A DNA stretch of 64,000 nt from Azospirillum agricola. Lineage in GTDB: Bacteria > Pseudomonadota > Alphaproteobacteria > Azospirillales > Azospirillaceae. Below, piece after piece: positions 25,299 through 33,408 of this stretch (position 1 is the stretch's first letter; every line of letters starts with the position of its first letter). Below the pieces are notes generated by a model that made no database searches, was not told the DNA's origin, and saw only the letters and a list, made by a program, of their open reading frames with translations. The DNA is taken from positions 62,001-126,000 of the forward strand of contig NZ_JAGINM010000002.1 of assembly GCF_017876095.1 (NCBI RefSeq). The letters run 5' to 3'. A program made the position numbers and the translations under genes.

Positions 25299-27546
25299 TG
25301 GCCGGGGTCGTGATCTCGCCGACGTTCTTGAAGACGAAGCGGAAGAAGATGCTGTTGCCGTCCTTCACGTCGCCGGCCGTTGTGGTGTAGTCGCGGCGCA
25401 GCACCGTCTGGAAGACCAGGCACTCGTCGTTGTAGGTCAGGGTGGCGAGGCTGGTCCGCGCGCCCGGCTGCGGCTCCATCGCCTGGACGTGGGCGACGCC
25501 CAGGCTCCAGTGATCCGAGAAGGCCGACGACAGGCCGAAGGTCGCCTGCTCCACCCGGTCCTGGGTGACGGCGGCGCGCGAGGCGGTCTGGTCGACGTAG
25601 GTGTAGGCGGTCGACACCCGCAGCAGCGGCACGCCGGCCGAGGCGTTCAGCGAATGGCGGCGCGGCCTCAGGGTGTCGTGGTCGATGCGGAAGCCGTAGT
25701 TCACGTCCAGCCAGTCGGCCGGCTGAAGGTCGAGCCGGCCGACATAGTCCGACACCCGGTCCTCGAGACCCGAACCGACCTGGAAACCGGAGTTGGCGTC
25801 GGTGAGGCGGCGGCTCTGGCCGAGGAACAGGCTGGCCGACCCTTCCTTGTAGCCGTACAGAGCGGTGCGCAGGCCGTAGGTCACGCGTACGCCGTCGTCC
25901 AGCCGGTCGATGCCGGTGTAGCGGTTGGGCGTCAGCAGGTTGACCTCGTCGAACTCGACGTCGAGGCTGTCCTCGTTGGGGAAGATCTTCCTGTTGCCGA
26001 GCTTGGGCGAGGCGGTGAGCTGCACGATCGGCTCGACCAGCTGCTGCGAGGACGCCCCGTAGCGGACGAACGGGTAACGGACGGTGAGCTGTCCCTGCGG
26101 GAACAGCCGGACGCCGTTCGACTCCCCGGTGCCGCGCGTCGTCGGATCGGACGAGTTGAAGCGGTCGGCGGTGTAGCCGGCGGCCAGCACGCTCGCCGAC
26201 AGGGTGGTGATGAAGCCGGCGCGCGCGATGATGTTGCGTTCCCAGCCCGGCTGCACCACGAAGCGCCGGCTGTTCGGCCCGGCGTCGTCCGGCCGGGTGA
26301 CGGCCAGCAGGCTGGTGTCGAACGACCAGCGCCCGCCGAGCAGGCTGCCCGGCTCGCCCAGCGCGTTGTAGCGGGCCGCCGGCACGGCGATCGGCTCGGC
26401 AACCGTGTTGCCGTAGCGCAGGTCCTGGAATCCGTAGGCGGCGACCGAGGCGTAGTTGCGCCCCTGGAACCCCTCCACATACGCCTTGCTGGTGAGATAA
26501 TCCTCGCGGAAGTCGTAATAGCGGCGCAGGAAGGTCTCCTCGCTCGCCCGCTTCAGGTCGAAGCCGGCGCGCCAGGTCTCGTCGATGTCGAACAGGCCCT
26601 TGGCGGCGACGTAGCCGCGCGTGCGCTTGTCCTTGGGCGCGCCGGTCTGCTGGCCGTTGGCGAGGTCGGCGCGCGTGATGGCGCCCTCCAGCTCAAGCCG
26701 GCCGTTCTCGAAGCGCTTGCGGTACTGGCCGCCCAGAAGCAACCCCTGCTTGGAATAGCCCTGGAGGTCGAAGGTCGCGTCCTGGTCCTTCCCGATGTCC
26801 CAGTAGTAATGGTTCTTCAGGATGAAGCCGAGGTCGGAGCTGTTGCCGAAGGACGGCGTCAGGAAGCCGCTCTTGCGGTCGACCGACGGGTCGGGGTGCG
26901 ACAGGTAGGGCGTGTAGCCGACGGGGATCCCGAAGATCTCCATCGTCGCGTCCTTGTAGCGGACCTCGTGCTCCTGGTTGTCGTGGACGATGCGGACGGC
27001 GCGGATCTGCCACAGAGGCGCCCGGGTCGGATCGGTCTTGCACAGGTCGCAAGGGCTGTAGACGCCGCGGTTGACGCGCGTCAGCCGGCCTTCGCGCCGT
27101 TCGCCCTCGTTGCCGGCCATGCGGCCGTTGTCGATCATCAGGACGCGGATGTTCTCGATGAACACGTCCTTCAGGTCGTCGGTCAGCTCGGCGTAGTCGG
27201 CGAAGACGATGTCGCCCGACGGCTCGACCAGGCGGACGGCGCCGGTCGCGGTGACGACCTTGGTCTTCTGGTTGTAGGTGATCGTGTCGGCGCGGACGCT
27301 GCGCTTGTCCTGCGCCAGTTCCACGTTGCCCGTCGCGGTGACGATGCCGTTCGGCTCGTCGAAGGTCACCTGGTCGGCGGTCAGCAGAACCGGCGGCTGC
27401 GGTTCCTTCGCGGGGGACTGGGCGCTGGCCAGATCGACGGTCGCCACCCCGCACGCGATCATCAGCCCGACGATGCCGGAGCGCAGGATCAGGGACGAGG
27501 CGGGCTTGGCGTTGGCGCGGGCGCGCCGGGGAGCGTGCGTGGGCAT
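25255..27546 (-). CDS. lptD: LPS-assembly protein LptD
   Basis: The outer-membrane beta-barrel that inserts lipopolysaccharide into the outer leaflet. After a signal peptide (ends near ASAQ), an OstA/LptA-like N-terminal beta-jellyroll (~50-165; TADQVTFDEPNG, GNVELAQ, VTATGAV) precedes a large C-terminal barrel. A CDLC pair (~residue 170) and a late cysteine (NDECLVF) are candidates for the disulfides known from E. coli LptD. The 763 residues fit the family. It neighbours GmhB- and GT-like genes, although it is on the opposite strand. The nearest gene upstream is homospermidine synthase, separated by a hairpin. Confidence 0.93.
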   Translation of the reverse strand: MPTHAPRRARANAKPASSLILRSGIVGLMIACGVATVDLASAQSPAKEPQPPVLLTADQVTFDEPNGIVTATGNVELAQDKRSVRADTITYNQKTKVVTATGAVRLVEPSGDIVFADYAELTDDLKDVFIENIRVLMIDNGRMAGNEGERREGRLTRVNRGVYSPCDLCKTDPTRAPLWQIRAVRIVHDNQEHEVRYKDATMEIFGIPVGYTPYLSHPDPSVDRKSGFLTPSFGNSSDLGFILKNHYYWDIGKDQDATFDLQGYSKQGLLLGGQYRKRFENGRLELEGAITRADLANGQQTGAPKDKRTRGYVAAKGLFDIDETWRAGFDLKRASEETFLRRYYDFREDYLTSKAYVEGFQGRNYASVAAYGFQDLRYGNTVAEPIAVPAARYNALGEPGSLLGGRWSFDTSLLAVTRPDDAGPNSRRFVVQPGWERNIIARAGFITTLSASVLAAGYTADRFNSSDPTTRGTGESNGVRLFPQGQLTVRYPFVRYGASSQQLVEPIVQLTASPKLGNRKIFPNEDSLDVEFDEVNLLTPNRYTGIDRLDDGVRVTYGLRTALYGYKEGSASLFLGQSRRLTDANSGFQVGSGLEDRVSDYVGRLDLQPADWLDVNYGFRIDHDTLRPRRHSLNASAGVPLLRVSTAYTYVDQTASRAAVTQDRVEQATFGLSSAFSDHWSLGVAHVQAMEPQPGARTSLATLTYNDECLVFQTVLRRDYTTTAGDVKDGNSIFFRFVFKNVGEITTPAISASFLGGGSSSSN

Positions 27547-27606
27547 GGCACGAACGATTGGGGGAAGCGCCCCGCCAAGTCAACGGTTTCGGTTCGGACG
27601 TCCGGT

Positions 27607-27638
27607 GGTGGCCGGGCGGCTGTTACCGCCCGGCCACC
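27607..27638 (-). terminator. 13-bp perfect hairpin after homospermidine synthase
   Basis: GGTGGCCGGGCGG and CCGCCCGGCCACC pair perfectly over a 6-base loop. It begins about 22 bases past the homospermidine synthase stop. No T tract follows, so it may mark Rho-type ending or stabilise the mRNA. Confidence 0.5.
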
Positions 27639-27659
27639 GCCGGTCCTAGGCCCGGCCGC

Positions 27660-29081
27660 TCAGAGCACGCGGAAGTTCTTGAACTGCCACGGATCGCTTT
27701 CGTCGATGTCCTCCGGGAACAGCAGGTTGCGGTCCTGCAACGGCGTCCAGTCGCCATAGGCGCCGACCACCTCGCCGAGGTAGGGCGTGGCGATCTCCAG
27801 CACCCGGCGGAAATCGATCTCGTCGGGTTCGACGACGCCCCGATTCGGGTTTTCCAGCGCCCAGACGATGCCCCCCAGGATGGTGGAGGTCACCTGGATC
27901 GAGGTGGCGTTGTTGTAGGGGACCAGTTCCCGCGCCTCGTCGATGGTCATGCGCGAGCCGTACCAGTAGGCGCCCTTCGGGTTGCCCATCAGCAGCACGC
28001 CCAGCTCGTCCATGCCGCTGGTGATCTCGTCCATCATCAGCCGCTGGGTCGCCTGCATCGCCCAGTTCTTGCCGGCCAGCTCGTGGATCGATTTCACCGC
28101 GTCGTCGCACGGGTGGTAGGCGTAGTGGCAGGTCGGCCGGTAGACCACCTGTCCGCCCTCGCGCACCGTGAAATAGTCGGCGATCGAGATCGATTCGCTG
28201 TGGGTGATCAGGAAGCCGTGGAAGGGGCCCTCCAGCGGGGTCCAGGTCCGCACCTTGGTCGAGGCGCCGGGCCGCATCAGGTAGATGGCGGCGTCGCTGC
28301 CGAAGTCGTGGCGGCGGCCGTCCTCGGGGAAATGCCGCTCGTGCGTGCCCCAGCCGAGCTCGGCCGGCTGGCAGCCCTCGCCGACGAAGCCGTCGATCGA
28401 CCAGGTGTTGACGAACTCGCCGATCTGCTTGGGCTGGTTCGACACCTGGGTGTCGCGCTCGGCGACGTGGATGGTCTTGATCCCCAGCTTCTGCGCCAGC
28501 CGTCCCCAGCCGTCGCGGTCGGTCGGGATGTCGGTTTCGACGCCGGTGTCGGCGGCGATGTTGAGCAGGGCCTGCTTGACGAAATGCGAGACGAGGCCGG
28601 GGTTGGCGCCGTGGGTGATGACCGCGGTCGGGCCGCCGGCCAGCTTGTCGCGCGTGGCCAGCGCGGTCTCGCGCAGCGCGTAGTTCGAGCGCAGCGAGGG
28701 CGACAGGGTCGGGTCGGTGTAGCCGCCGGCCCAGGGCTCGATGCAGGTGTCGATGTAGTTGGCGCCGATGCGATGGCAGAACTCGATCAAGGCGATCGAC
28801 GAGACGTCGACCGACACGTTGACGAGGAAATCGCCCTTGTCGAGCAGCGGCTTCAGGATCTGGAAGAAGTTGTCGTTGTTCAGCGGGTTGTTGTGGAAGG
28901 CGACGCCGTATTTCTCCGCCTCCTCGCGCCCGCGCTCCTCGGCCGTGACGATGGTGATCCGGTCGGCCGTCAGGCCGTCCAGATGGCGCAACAGCAAAGG
29001 CAGAACCCCCTGGCCGATCGAACCGAAACCAACGATGACCATGCGGCCTGTGAACGTCTGGAACTTCGTGTCCAGGGCCAT
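27660..29081 (-). CDS. hss: Homospermidine synthase
   Basis: Makes sym-homospermidine from two putrescines with NAD. A 473-residue saccharopine-dehydrogenase-fold enzyme; the Rossmann motif VIVGFGSIGQG (~18-28) is at the N-terminus, and characteristic stretches are NYIDTCIEPWAGGY, THGANPGLVSHFVKQ and THSESISIADYF. GGAGGAG lies about 8 bases before the ATG, confirming the start. It lies downstream of ornithine decarboxylase on the same strand, so the pair can convert ornithine to putrescine to homospermidine, the main triamine of many alphaproteobacteria. Confidence 0.94.
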   Translation of the reverse strand: MALDTKFQTFTGRMVIVGFGSIGQGVLPLLLRHLDGLTADRITIVTAEERGREEAEKYGVAFHNNPLNNDNFFQILKPLLDKGDFLVNVSVDVSSIALIEFCHRIGANYIDTCIEPWAGGYTDPTLSPSLRSNYALRETALATRDKLAGGPTAVITHGANPGLVSHFVKQALLNIAADTGVETDIPTDRDGWGRLAQKLGIKTIHVAERDTQVSNQPKQIGEFVNTWSIDGFVGEGCQPAELGWGTHERHFPEDGRRHDFGSDAAIYLMRPGASTKVRTWTPLEGPFHGFLITHSESISIADYFTVREGGQVVYRPTCHYAYHPCDDAVKSIHELAGKNWAMQATQRLMMDEITSGMDELGVLLMGNPKGAYWYGSRMTIDEARELVPYNNATSIQVTSTILGGIVWALENPNRGVVEPDEIDFRRVLEIATPYLGEVVGAYGDWTPLQDRNLLFPEDIDESDPWQFKNFRVL

Positions 29082-29134
29082 GATTGCGTGCTCCTCCAAG
29101 GTAGTTTGCCGAAGTAATCGAAACGACGACGCAA

Positions 29135-29181
29135 GCCGGCGCTCCCGCCTCTTCGGTGAAGAAGGGCGGGATGGCGCCGGC
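29135..29181 (-). terminator. Long imperfect hairpin between ODC and homospermidine synthase
   Basis: GCCGGCGC to CCTCTTC pairs with GAAGA to GGCGCCGGC around a GGT loop, with one or two bulges. It falls 67 bases past the decarboxylase stop and before the synthase ribosome site. It probably reduces read-through or stabilises the upstream message; no T tract is seen. Confidence 0.5.
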
Positions 29182-29247
29182 TGGTCGATGGTACGGGTGT
29201 CTTTAGACTTTATCCACAGTTTCCGGCGGGACGTTCGATTGCCGCCG

Positions 29248-30531
29248 TCAGGCGGCGCACGACCGCAGGAGGTAGCCGGGGGTCTCCAGCAGCGGCGCGT
29301 CCGCCACCTCGACCACCTTCGCCTGGTCGAAACCGTTGAAGGCGGTCCGCAGGCAGGAGCCGTAGGCGCCGAGCTGCCCCAGCTCGATCCAGTCGCCCGC
29401 CTTGATGTCGGCGGGCAGCAGGAAGGGGCCGTTCATCCTGTCGGCGCTGTCGCAGGTCGGGCCGTAGAAGCTGAACTCCACGCCCCCGGCGTCGGTCATC
29501 GCCTCGAACGGACGGATCATCCGCGCCGGGAAGCGGAAGCCGGGGACGCCGGCGTCCGACAGGGCGCCGTAGACGCCGTCGTTGATGAACAGCTCGTCGC
29601 CCCGGCGCTTGACCACCTGGACGACCAGCGACACGCCCGGCGCCACCAGCGCGCGGCCCGGCTCGCACCAGACGCGGCAGGTCTCCGGCAGGCCGAGGGC
29701 GGCGACGCCGCGCGCGATGGCGGCCATGAAGTCGCCCAGCGGCGGCGGGGTGACGCCCGGATAGGACACCGGGAAGCCGCCGCCGACGTCGAGCACGTCG
29801 ATGGTCACGCCGGCCTCGGCGATCACGCGCCCGGCCAACGCCAGCGCCCGCTCGTAGGCGGCCGGGTCGAGCATCTGCGAGCCGACATGGAAGGAGACGC
29901 CGACCTTGGGGGCGGCGGCGCGGACGGCGCGCAGCAGCTCCACGGCGTCGGCCATGGCGGCGCCGAACTTGCCCGACAGGTCGTAGACGGCGTTGCCCTT
30001 GGGCAGCGCCAGCCGGACGACGAGGCCGAGGTCGGCGGCGCCGTCGGTCTCCTCCAGGATCTTGTCCAGCTCCTCGCGGCTGTCGAGCACGAAGTCGCGG
30101 ACGCCGTACTGCTGGTAGGCGGCACGGATCGCCTGACGGCCCTTCACCGGGTGCATGTAGTGCAGCACCGCCTCGGGAAACATCTGGCGGATCAGGCGGA
30201 TCTCGCCGGGGGAGGCGACGTCGAAATGGCGCACGCCGCCGGCCCACAGGGCGCGCAGCACCGCCGGTTCCGGGTTGCACTTCACGGCGTAGAGCACGTC
30301 GCCGCCGCGCCCGACCGAGGCGGTCGCCTCACCGAAGGCGGCGACGAAGCTCTCGGCGGTGTCGGCCAGCACGCCGGGGCGGATGCAGTGCATCGGCTCC
30401 TCCGGGCGGTGCAGGGCGACCGCCTGGGTGACGGTGGTGCGGCGGCCGCTCGACAGCGAGACGGTCGTGGCGGTGGCCGAGCCGTTGCGGCGGAGCGGGG
30501 TGACGGCGGAACGGGAACGCAGGAAGCCCAT
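29248..30531 (-). CDS. Ornithine (or lysine) decarboxylase, PLP fold type III
   Basis: Produces putrescine from ornithine (family also includes lysine/ornithine enzymes). The PLP lysine is in YAVKCNP (~83), FHVGSQ carries the PLP-stacking histidine, GGGFPVSYPG and CEPGRALVA are phosphate-binding, and the second-subunit cysteine is in GPTCDSADRM. This is the eukaryotic-like alanine racemase-fold ODC, not the large E. coli type. Two starts are possible: the ATG used here (GGAG 8 bases upstream, 427 aa) and ATG 30393 after GGAGGAG, giving 381 aa nearer the common length; the segment QAVALHRPEEP before it looks family-like, so I keep the longer. A 774-base leader region precedes it. Confidence 0.9.
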   Translation of the reverse strand: MGFLRSRSAVTPLRRNGSATATTVSLSSGRRTTVTQAVALHRPEEPMHCIRPGVLADTAESFVAAFGEATASVGRGGDVLYAVKCNPEPAVLRALWAGGVRHFDVASPGEIRLIRQMFPEAVLHYMHPVKGRQAIRAAYQQYGVRDFVLDSREELDKILEETDGAADLGLVVRLALPKGNAVYDLSGKFGAAMADAVELLRAVRAAAPKVGVSFHVGSQMLDPAAYERALALAGRVIAEAGVTIDVLDVGGGFPVSYPGVTPPPLGDFMAAIARGVAALGLPETCRVWCEPGRALVAPGVSLVVQVVKRRGDELFINDGVYGALSDAGVPGFRFPARMIRPFEAMTDAGGVEFSFYGPTCDSADRMNGPFLLPADIKAGDWIELGQLGAYGSCLRTAFNGFDQAKVVEVADAPLLETPGYLLRSCAA

Positions 30532-30728
30532 GGCGCAACTCCATACCCTGGGCGCGGCGGCGAAGCCGGCCCAGAAAGCAGACGGCGACCCGTTGCGGCC
30601 AAGGCTGGCGCGCGGAGCGGAATCGGCGAATGGATCGGATAGGGGAGGGTGGGAGACGGAAAGCCGGGTCGGGCAGCGGCCCCGGGCTGCGAAGCTCCGG
30701 GCAACAGCGCGTCGATGAACCGGCTACA

Positions 30729-30808
30729 GGGCTACCGTCTCACAGCCCCACCGTGGGCAGCGTACATACTGACCTCCCTCTCGGGACCGACCCACTGGAA
30801 TGGTCGGT
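30729..30808 (-). promoter_or_regulatory. Structured leader of ornithine decarboxylase, possible speF-type element
   Basis: On the minus strand four hairpins follow one another about 200-280 bases before the decarboxylase start: ACCGACC/GGTCGGT (7 bp), TCCC-GAGA-GGGA with a GNRA tetraloop, CCCA-CGG-TGGG, and GGGCT/AGCCC around GTGAGACGGT (the last two share bases, so are alternatives). Such dense structure is unusual for plain UTR. Alphaproteobacterial ornithine decarboxylase genes are known to carry a conserved leader called the speF motif; whether this is that element is inferred from position, not from a model search. Confidence 0.45.
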
Positions 30809-30996
30809 TCTGCCAAAAAGGACGCGGTACGTCGTAGCATAACCACAGAGGGCCATAGGCACGTGCGGGTGCGTCGTTCGCTTTGAATTACGCTTTTCCG
30901 GCGGCGATTCAAGTGAATTTTTTGGGATACGGGTTTGTACGGAAGCGGGGCCGCGCGGTGGCGGGGGCCGCGTGCCGCGCCTGGAAAACGGGAAGT

Positions 30997-31033
30997 GGAA
31001 CGTTTGGAACGTTTGAAACACCGTGGAACGTTT
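30997..31033. repeat. Three GGAACGTTT repeats
   Basis: GGAACGTTT occurs at 30997, 31006 (immediately adjacent) and 31025, each containing the palindrome AACGTT, with a related GTTTGAAAC in between. Possibly a regulator-binding array; no known operator matches that I can name. Confidence 0.4.
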
Positions 31034-31162
31034 TTCCGGCCCCGTTCCATGGTCCATGGTCCGGCGACCCATGCGCCGCATGGGGAGGGGGAGGAAGGGC
31101 GCGGGGGAGGGCGGCACGGCGGGGCTCCATGGGTGGCGAGTGGCCGGCGCCCATGTTATAGG

Positions 31163-31187
31163 AAAAACAACCCATCAGTGGGGTTGT
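31163..31187 (-). terminator. Rho-independent terminator downstream of mtnD
   Basis: On the minus strand ACAACCC pairs with GGGTTGT over a short loop and is followed directly by TTTTTCC. It lies about 120 bases past the mtnD stop and would end the MFS-mtnD transcript before the decarboxylase leader. Confidence 0.6.
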
Positions 31188-31305
31188 CGGGAAAACCTCG
31201 TTCCATGGGGATTCTGGTGGGCACATGTCCCGGCGTGCCGCGAAATCCCCCTTTCCCCCCGGAGAGGGAATAAAGGCCGGCTTCACGGGGAGGCATGAGC
31301 GGTGC

Positions 31306-31863
31306 CTAGACCGCCTCCGGCCCCGCATAGGCCGGGAAGCGCGCGGCGATGGGATCGCCGGTCGGTTCCGCGACCCAGCCGTCGGGGCGGGTGAAGAAGC
31401 GGATCGCGGTGAAATGCGGGTCCGCCCCCATGTCGAACCAGTGGGGGGTTCCCGCCGGCACGCTCAGCAGGTCGCCGGCCTCGCAGACAAGGCGCAGCAC
31501 GCGCGGCCGCAGATGCAGGTAGAAGGCCCCGCTGCCCTCCACGAAGAAGCGGGCCTCGTCCTCGGTGTGGGTGTGCTCGTCGAGGAACTTCGCCCGCAGC
31601 GCGGCGGCGTCGGGCACGCCGCGCGGCACGCGGGCCACGTCGACCGACCGGTAGCCCCGCGCCTCCTTCAGCCGCGCGATGGGGGCGGCGTAGGCCGCAA
31701 GCACGGCGTCGCTGCCGGCATCCGTGGGAAGGGGGTGTTCCGCCGGCCAGCGTTCGAACAGAACCCCCGCCATGGCGAGATGGCCGGCCAGCACGGTCGG
31801 GTCGCCGGTGGCGAGTTCGGGCCGCACCGGGTCGTGCTCGTGATAGACGGTCAGGTGGGTCAT
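31306..31863 (-). CDS. mtnD: Acireductone dioxygenase
   Basis: A cupin metalloenzyme of the methionine salvage pathway that oxidises acireductone to 2-oxo-4-methylthiobutanoate (Fe) or to off-pathway products (Ni). Metal ligands are in EHTHTEDEARFF (HxH then E) and GTPHWFDMG (His). The 185 residues fit the family. The start MTHLTVYHEHD matches the usual N-terminus; the longer frame covers intergenic sequence. No other methionine salvage gene is in the window. It lies 121 bases downstream of the MFS gene on the same strand. Confidence 0.92.
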   Translation of the reverse strand: MTHLTVYHEHDPVRPELATGDPTVLAGHLAMAGVLFERWPAEHPLPTDAGSDAVLAAYAAPIARLKEARGYRSVDVARVPRGVPDAAALRAKFLDEHTHTEDEARFFVEGSGAFYLHLRPRVLRLVCEAGDLLSVPAGTPHWFDMGADPHFTAIRFFTRPDGWVAEPTGDPIAARFPAYAGPEAV

Positions 31864-31984
31864 GGCGCTCAGGTCCGCTGTTCCGGCCTGGTTCCCCAGC
31901 CCTCGGGCAAACCCTGTTCCCGGCAAGCGGAGACGGCAATCCTTTTCGTGGCCCCGCGACCCTTCGCCGCTCGGCACCGGCCCC

Positions 31985-33202
31985 TCAGCGCCGCGCCGCC
32001 AGCAGAAGCCGGCCGGCGACCAGGGCGGCCACCGCCAGCAGCAGCGCGATGAAGGCGGCGACCCCCGTCCAGCCGAAATCGTGCCAGAACAGCCCGCCCA
32101 GCGTCCCGGCCAGGGTCGAGCCCATGTAGTAGCAGAACAGGTAGATCGACGACGCCTGTCCCCGGTTGACCGTGGCGCGCTGGCCGATCCAGGCCGACAC
32201 GGTGGAATGGGCGCCGAAGAAGGCGAAGGTGAACAGCGCGATGCCGGGTGCTATGAACCACAGGCTGTCCGGCTCCATCAGCGCCAGCCCGATCAGCATC
32301 AGCAGCACCGCCGCCGCCAGCGTGCGGGCGTTGCCATGGGTCCCGGCCAGCCGCCCGAACAGCGGCGAGCTGACCACGCCGAAGCTGTAGACCAGGAAGA
32401 TCGCGCCGACCACCGCCGGGCGCAGCGCGAAGGGCTCATCGGCCAGCCGGAAGCCGACATAATTGAAGACGGTGACGAAGCTTCCCATCAGCAGGAAGCC
32501 CAGCGAGAACAGCCCGAGCAGCCCGCCGTCGCCGAGCAGCCCGCGCCACGCCTTGACCAGTTCACGCAAGCCGGCCGGGCGCCGGTGGAAATGACGCGAC
32601 GGCGGCAGCCCCGCCCAGACGGTCACGGCCGCCGCGATGCCGATCGCGCCGACGACGCCGACCGCCAGCCTCCAGGTCCCGAGATCGCTGACCACGGCGG
32701 TCAGCACCCGGCCCGACATGCCGCCGACCGCGGTGCCGCCGATGTAGAGCCCCATCGCCACGCCGGCCGATTTCGGATCGACCTCCTCGGAGACGTAGGC
32801 CATGGCGACGGCGGGAAGCCCGCTCAGCGCCACGCCCTCCAGCGCGCGGACGATCAGGAAGCCGTGCCAGTCCGGCACCAGCGCCCCGACGATCCCCAGC
32901 AGCCCGACCGCCAGCAGGGAAGCGACCATGATCGGCTTGCGCCCGATCCCGTCCGAGACGACACCGGCCACCAGCAGCATCCCGGCCAGCAGGCCGGTGG
33001 TCAGCGACAGCGACAGGCTCGATTCCGCCGGGGTGACGCCGAACTCGCGCACGAAGTCGGGAAGCAGGGGCTGCACGCAATAGAGCGTGGCGAAGGTGGA
33101 GAAGCCGGCCACGAAGAGGATGCGGCTTGCCAGCCGGTAGGCGGCGCTTCCCGCCGTCAGGTAGCCCGGTTCGTCTCCGTCGCGCACCGCTGGTCCTCTC
33201 AT
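31985..33202 (-). CDS. MFS transporter, YnfM-like
   Basis: A 405-residue major facilitator with about 12 membrane helices. The loop after helix 2 carries the MFS signature DGIGRKP. The family assignment to the YnfM/arabinose-efflux-like drug:H+ antiporters rests on overall helix pattern and the FATLYCVQPLLP opening. The start at MRGPAVRDG leaves a short cytoplasmic tail before helix 1; the upstream 48 codons are not family-like. Divergent from serS with 206 bases between. The substrate is unknown. Confidence 0.85.
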   Translation of the reverse strand: MRGPAVRDGDEPGYLTAGSAAYRLASRILFVAGFSTFATLYCVQPLLPDFVREFGVTPAESSLSLSLTTGLLAGMLLVAGVVSDGIGRKPIMVASLLAVGLLGIVGALVPDWHGFLIVRALEGVALSGLPAVAMAYVSEEVDPKSAGVAMGLYIGGTAVGGMSGRVLTAVVSDLGTWRLAVGVVGAIGIAAAVTVWAGLPPSRHFHRRPAGLRELVKAWRGLLGDGGLLGLFSLGFLLMGSFVTVFNYVGFRLADEPFALRPAVVGAIFLVYSFGVVSSPLFGRLAGTHGNARTLAAAVLLMLIGLALMEPDSLWFIAPGIALFTFAFFGAHSTVSAWIGQRATVNRGQASSIYLFCYYMGSTLAGTLGGLFWHDFGWTGVAAFIALLLAVAALVAGRLLLAARR

Positions 33203-33408
33203 TGCGTCTCCGCACTCATGTTGCGGTGCGGCATGATGCAGATTGACCCGCCGGCAGGCCGCTTGTCCAAGGCGGTCTCGGCGTGTCCGCCATGACGGCA
33301 GCGCACGTCCCTGGCTGGCCCGGCCGGTATCTTTCCGGCCTCGCACTGGACCTTCGGCAAGGCGCGCCGTATAAACAGCCTCCCTATCATTCGAAATCCG
33401 TTCGAGCC

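Larger units (their letters stand above)
30532..31305. other. 774-base region without a convincing gene
   Basis: This is the 5' region of ornithine decarboxylase and the 3' region of the mtnD unit. Open frames of 60-140 codons occur on both strands but overlap each other and show no family-like sequence or ribosome sites. It holds a cluster of hairpins (30729-30808), three GGAACGTTT repeats (30997-31033) and a terminator (31163-31187). I see no tRNA or rRNA. Confidence 0.7.

Noticed and set aside
25174..27759. 861-codon plus-strand frame opposite lptD
   Set aside because: Repetitive Val/Gly/Arg/Asp-rich shadow; lptD on the other strand has a signal peptide, CDLC motif and barrel sequence.
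30532..31305. Several 60-140-codon frames between mtnD and the decarboxylase
   Set aside because: Overlapping on both strands, no ribosome sites or recognisable motifs; treated as non-coding.
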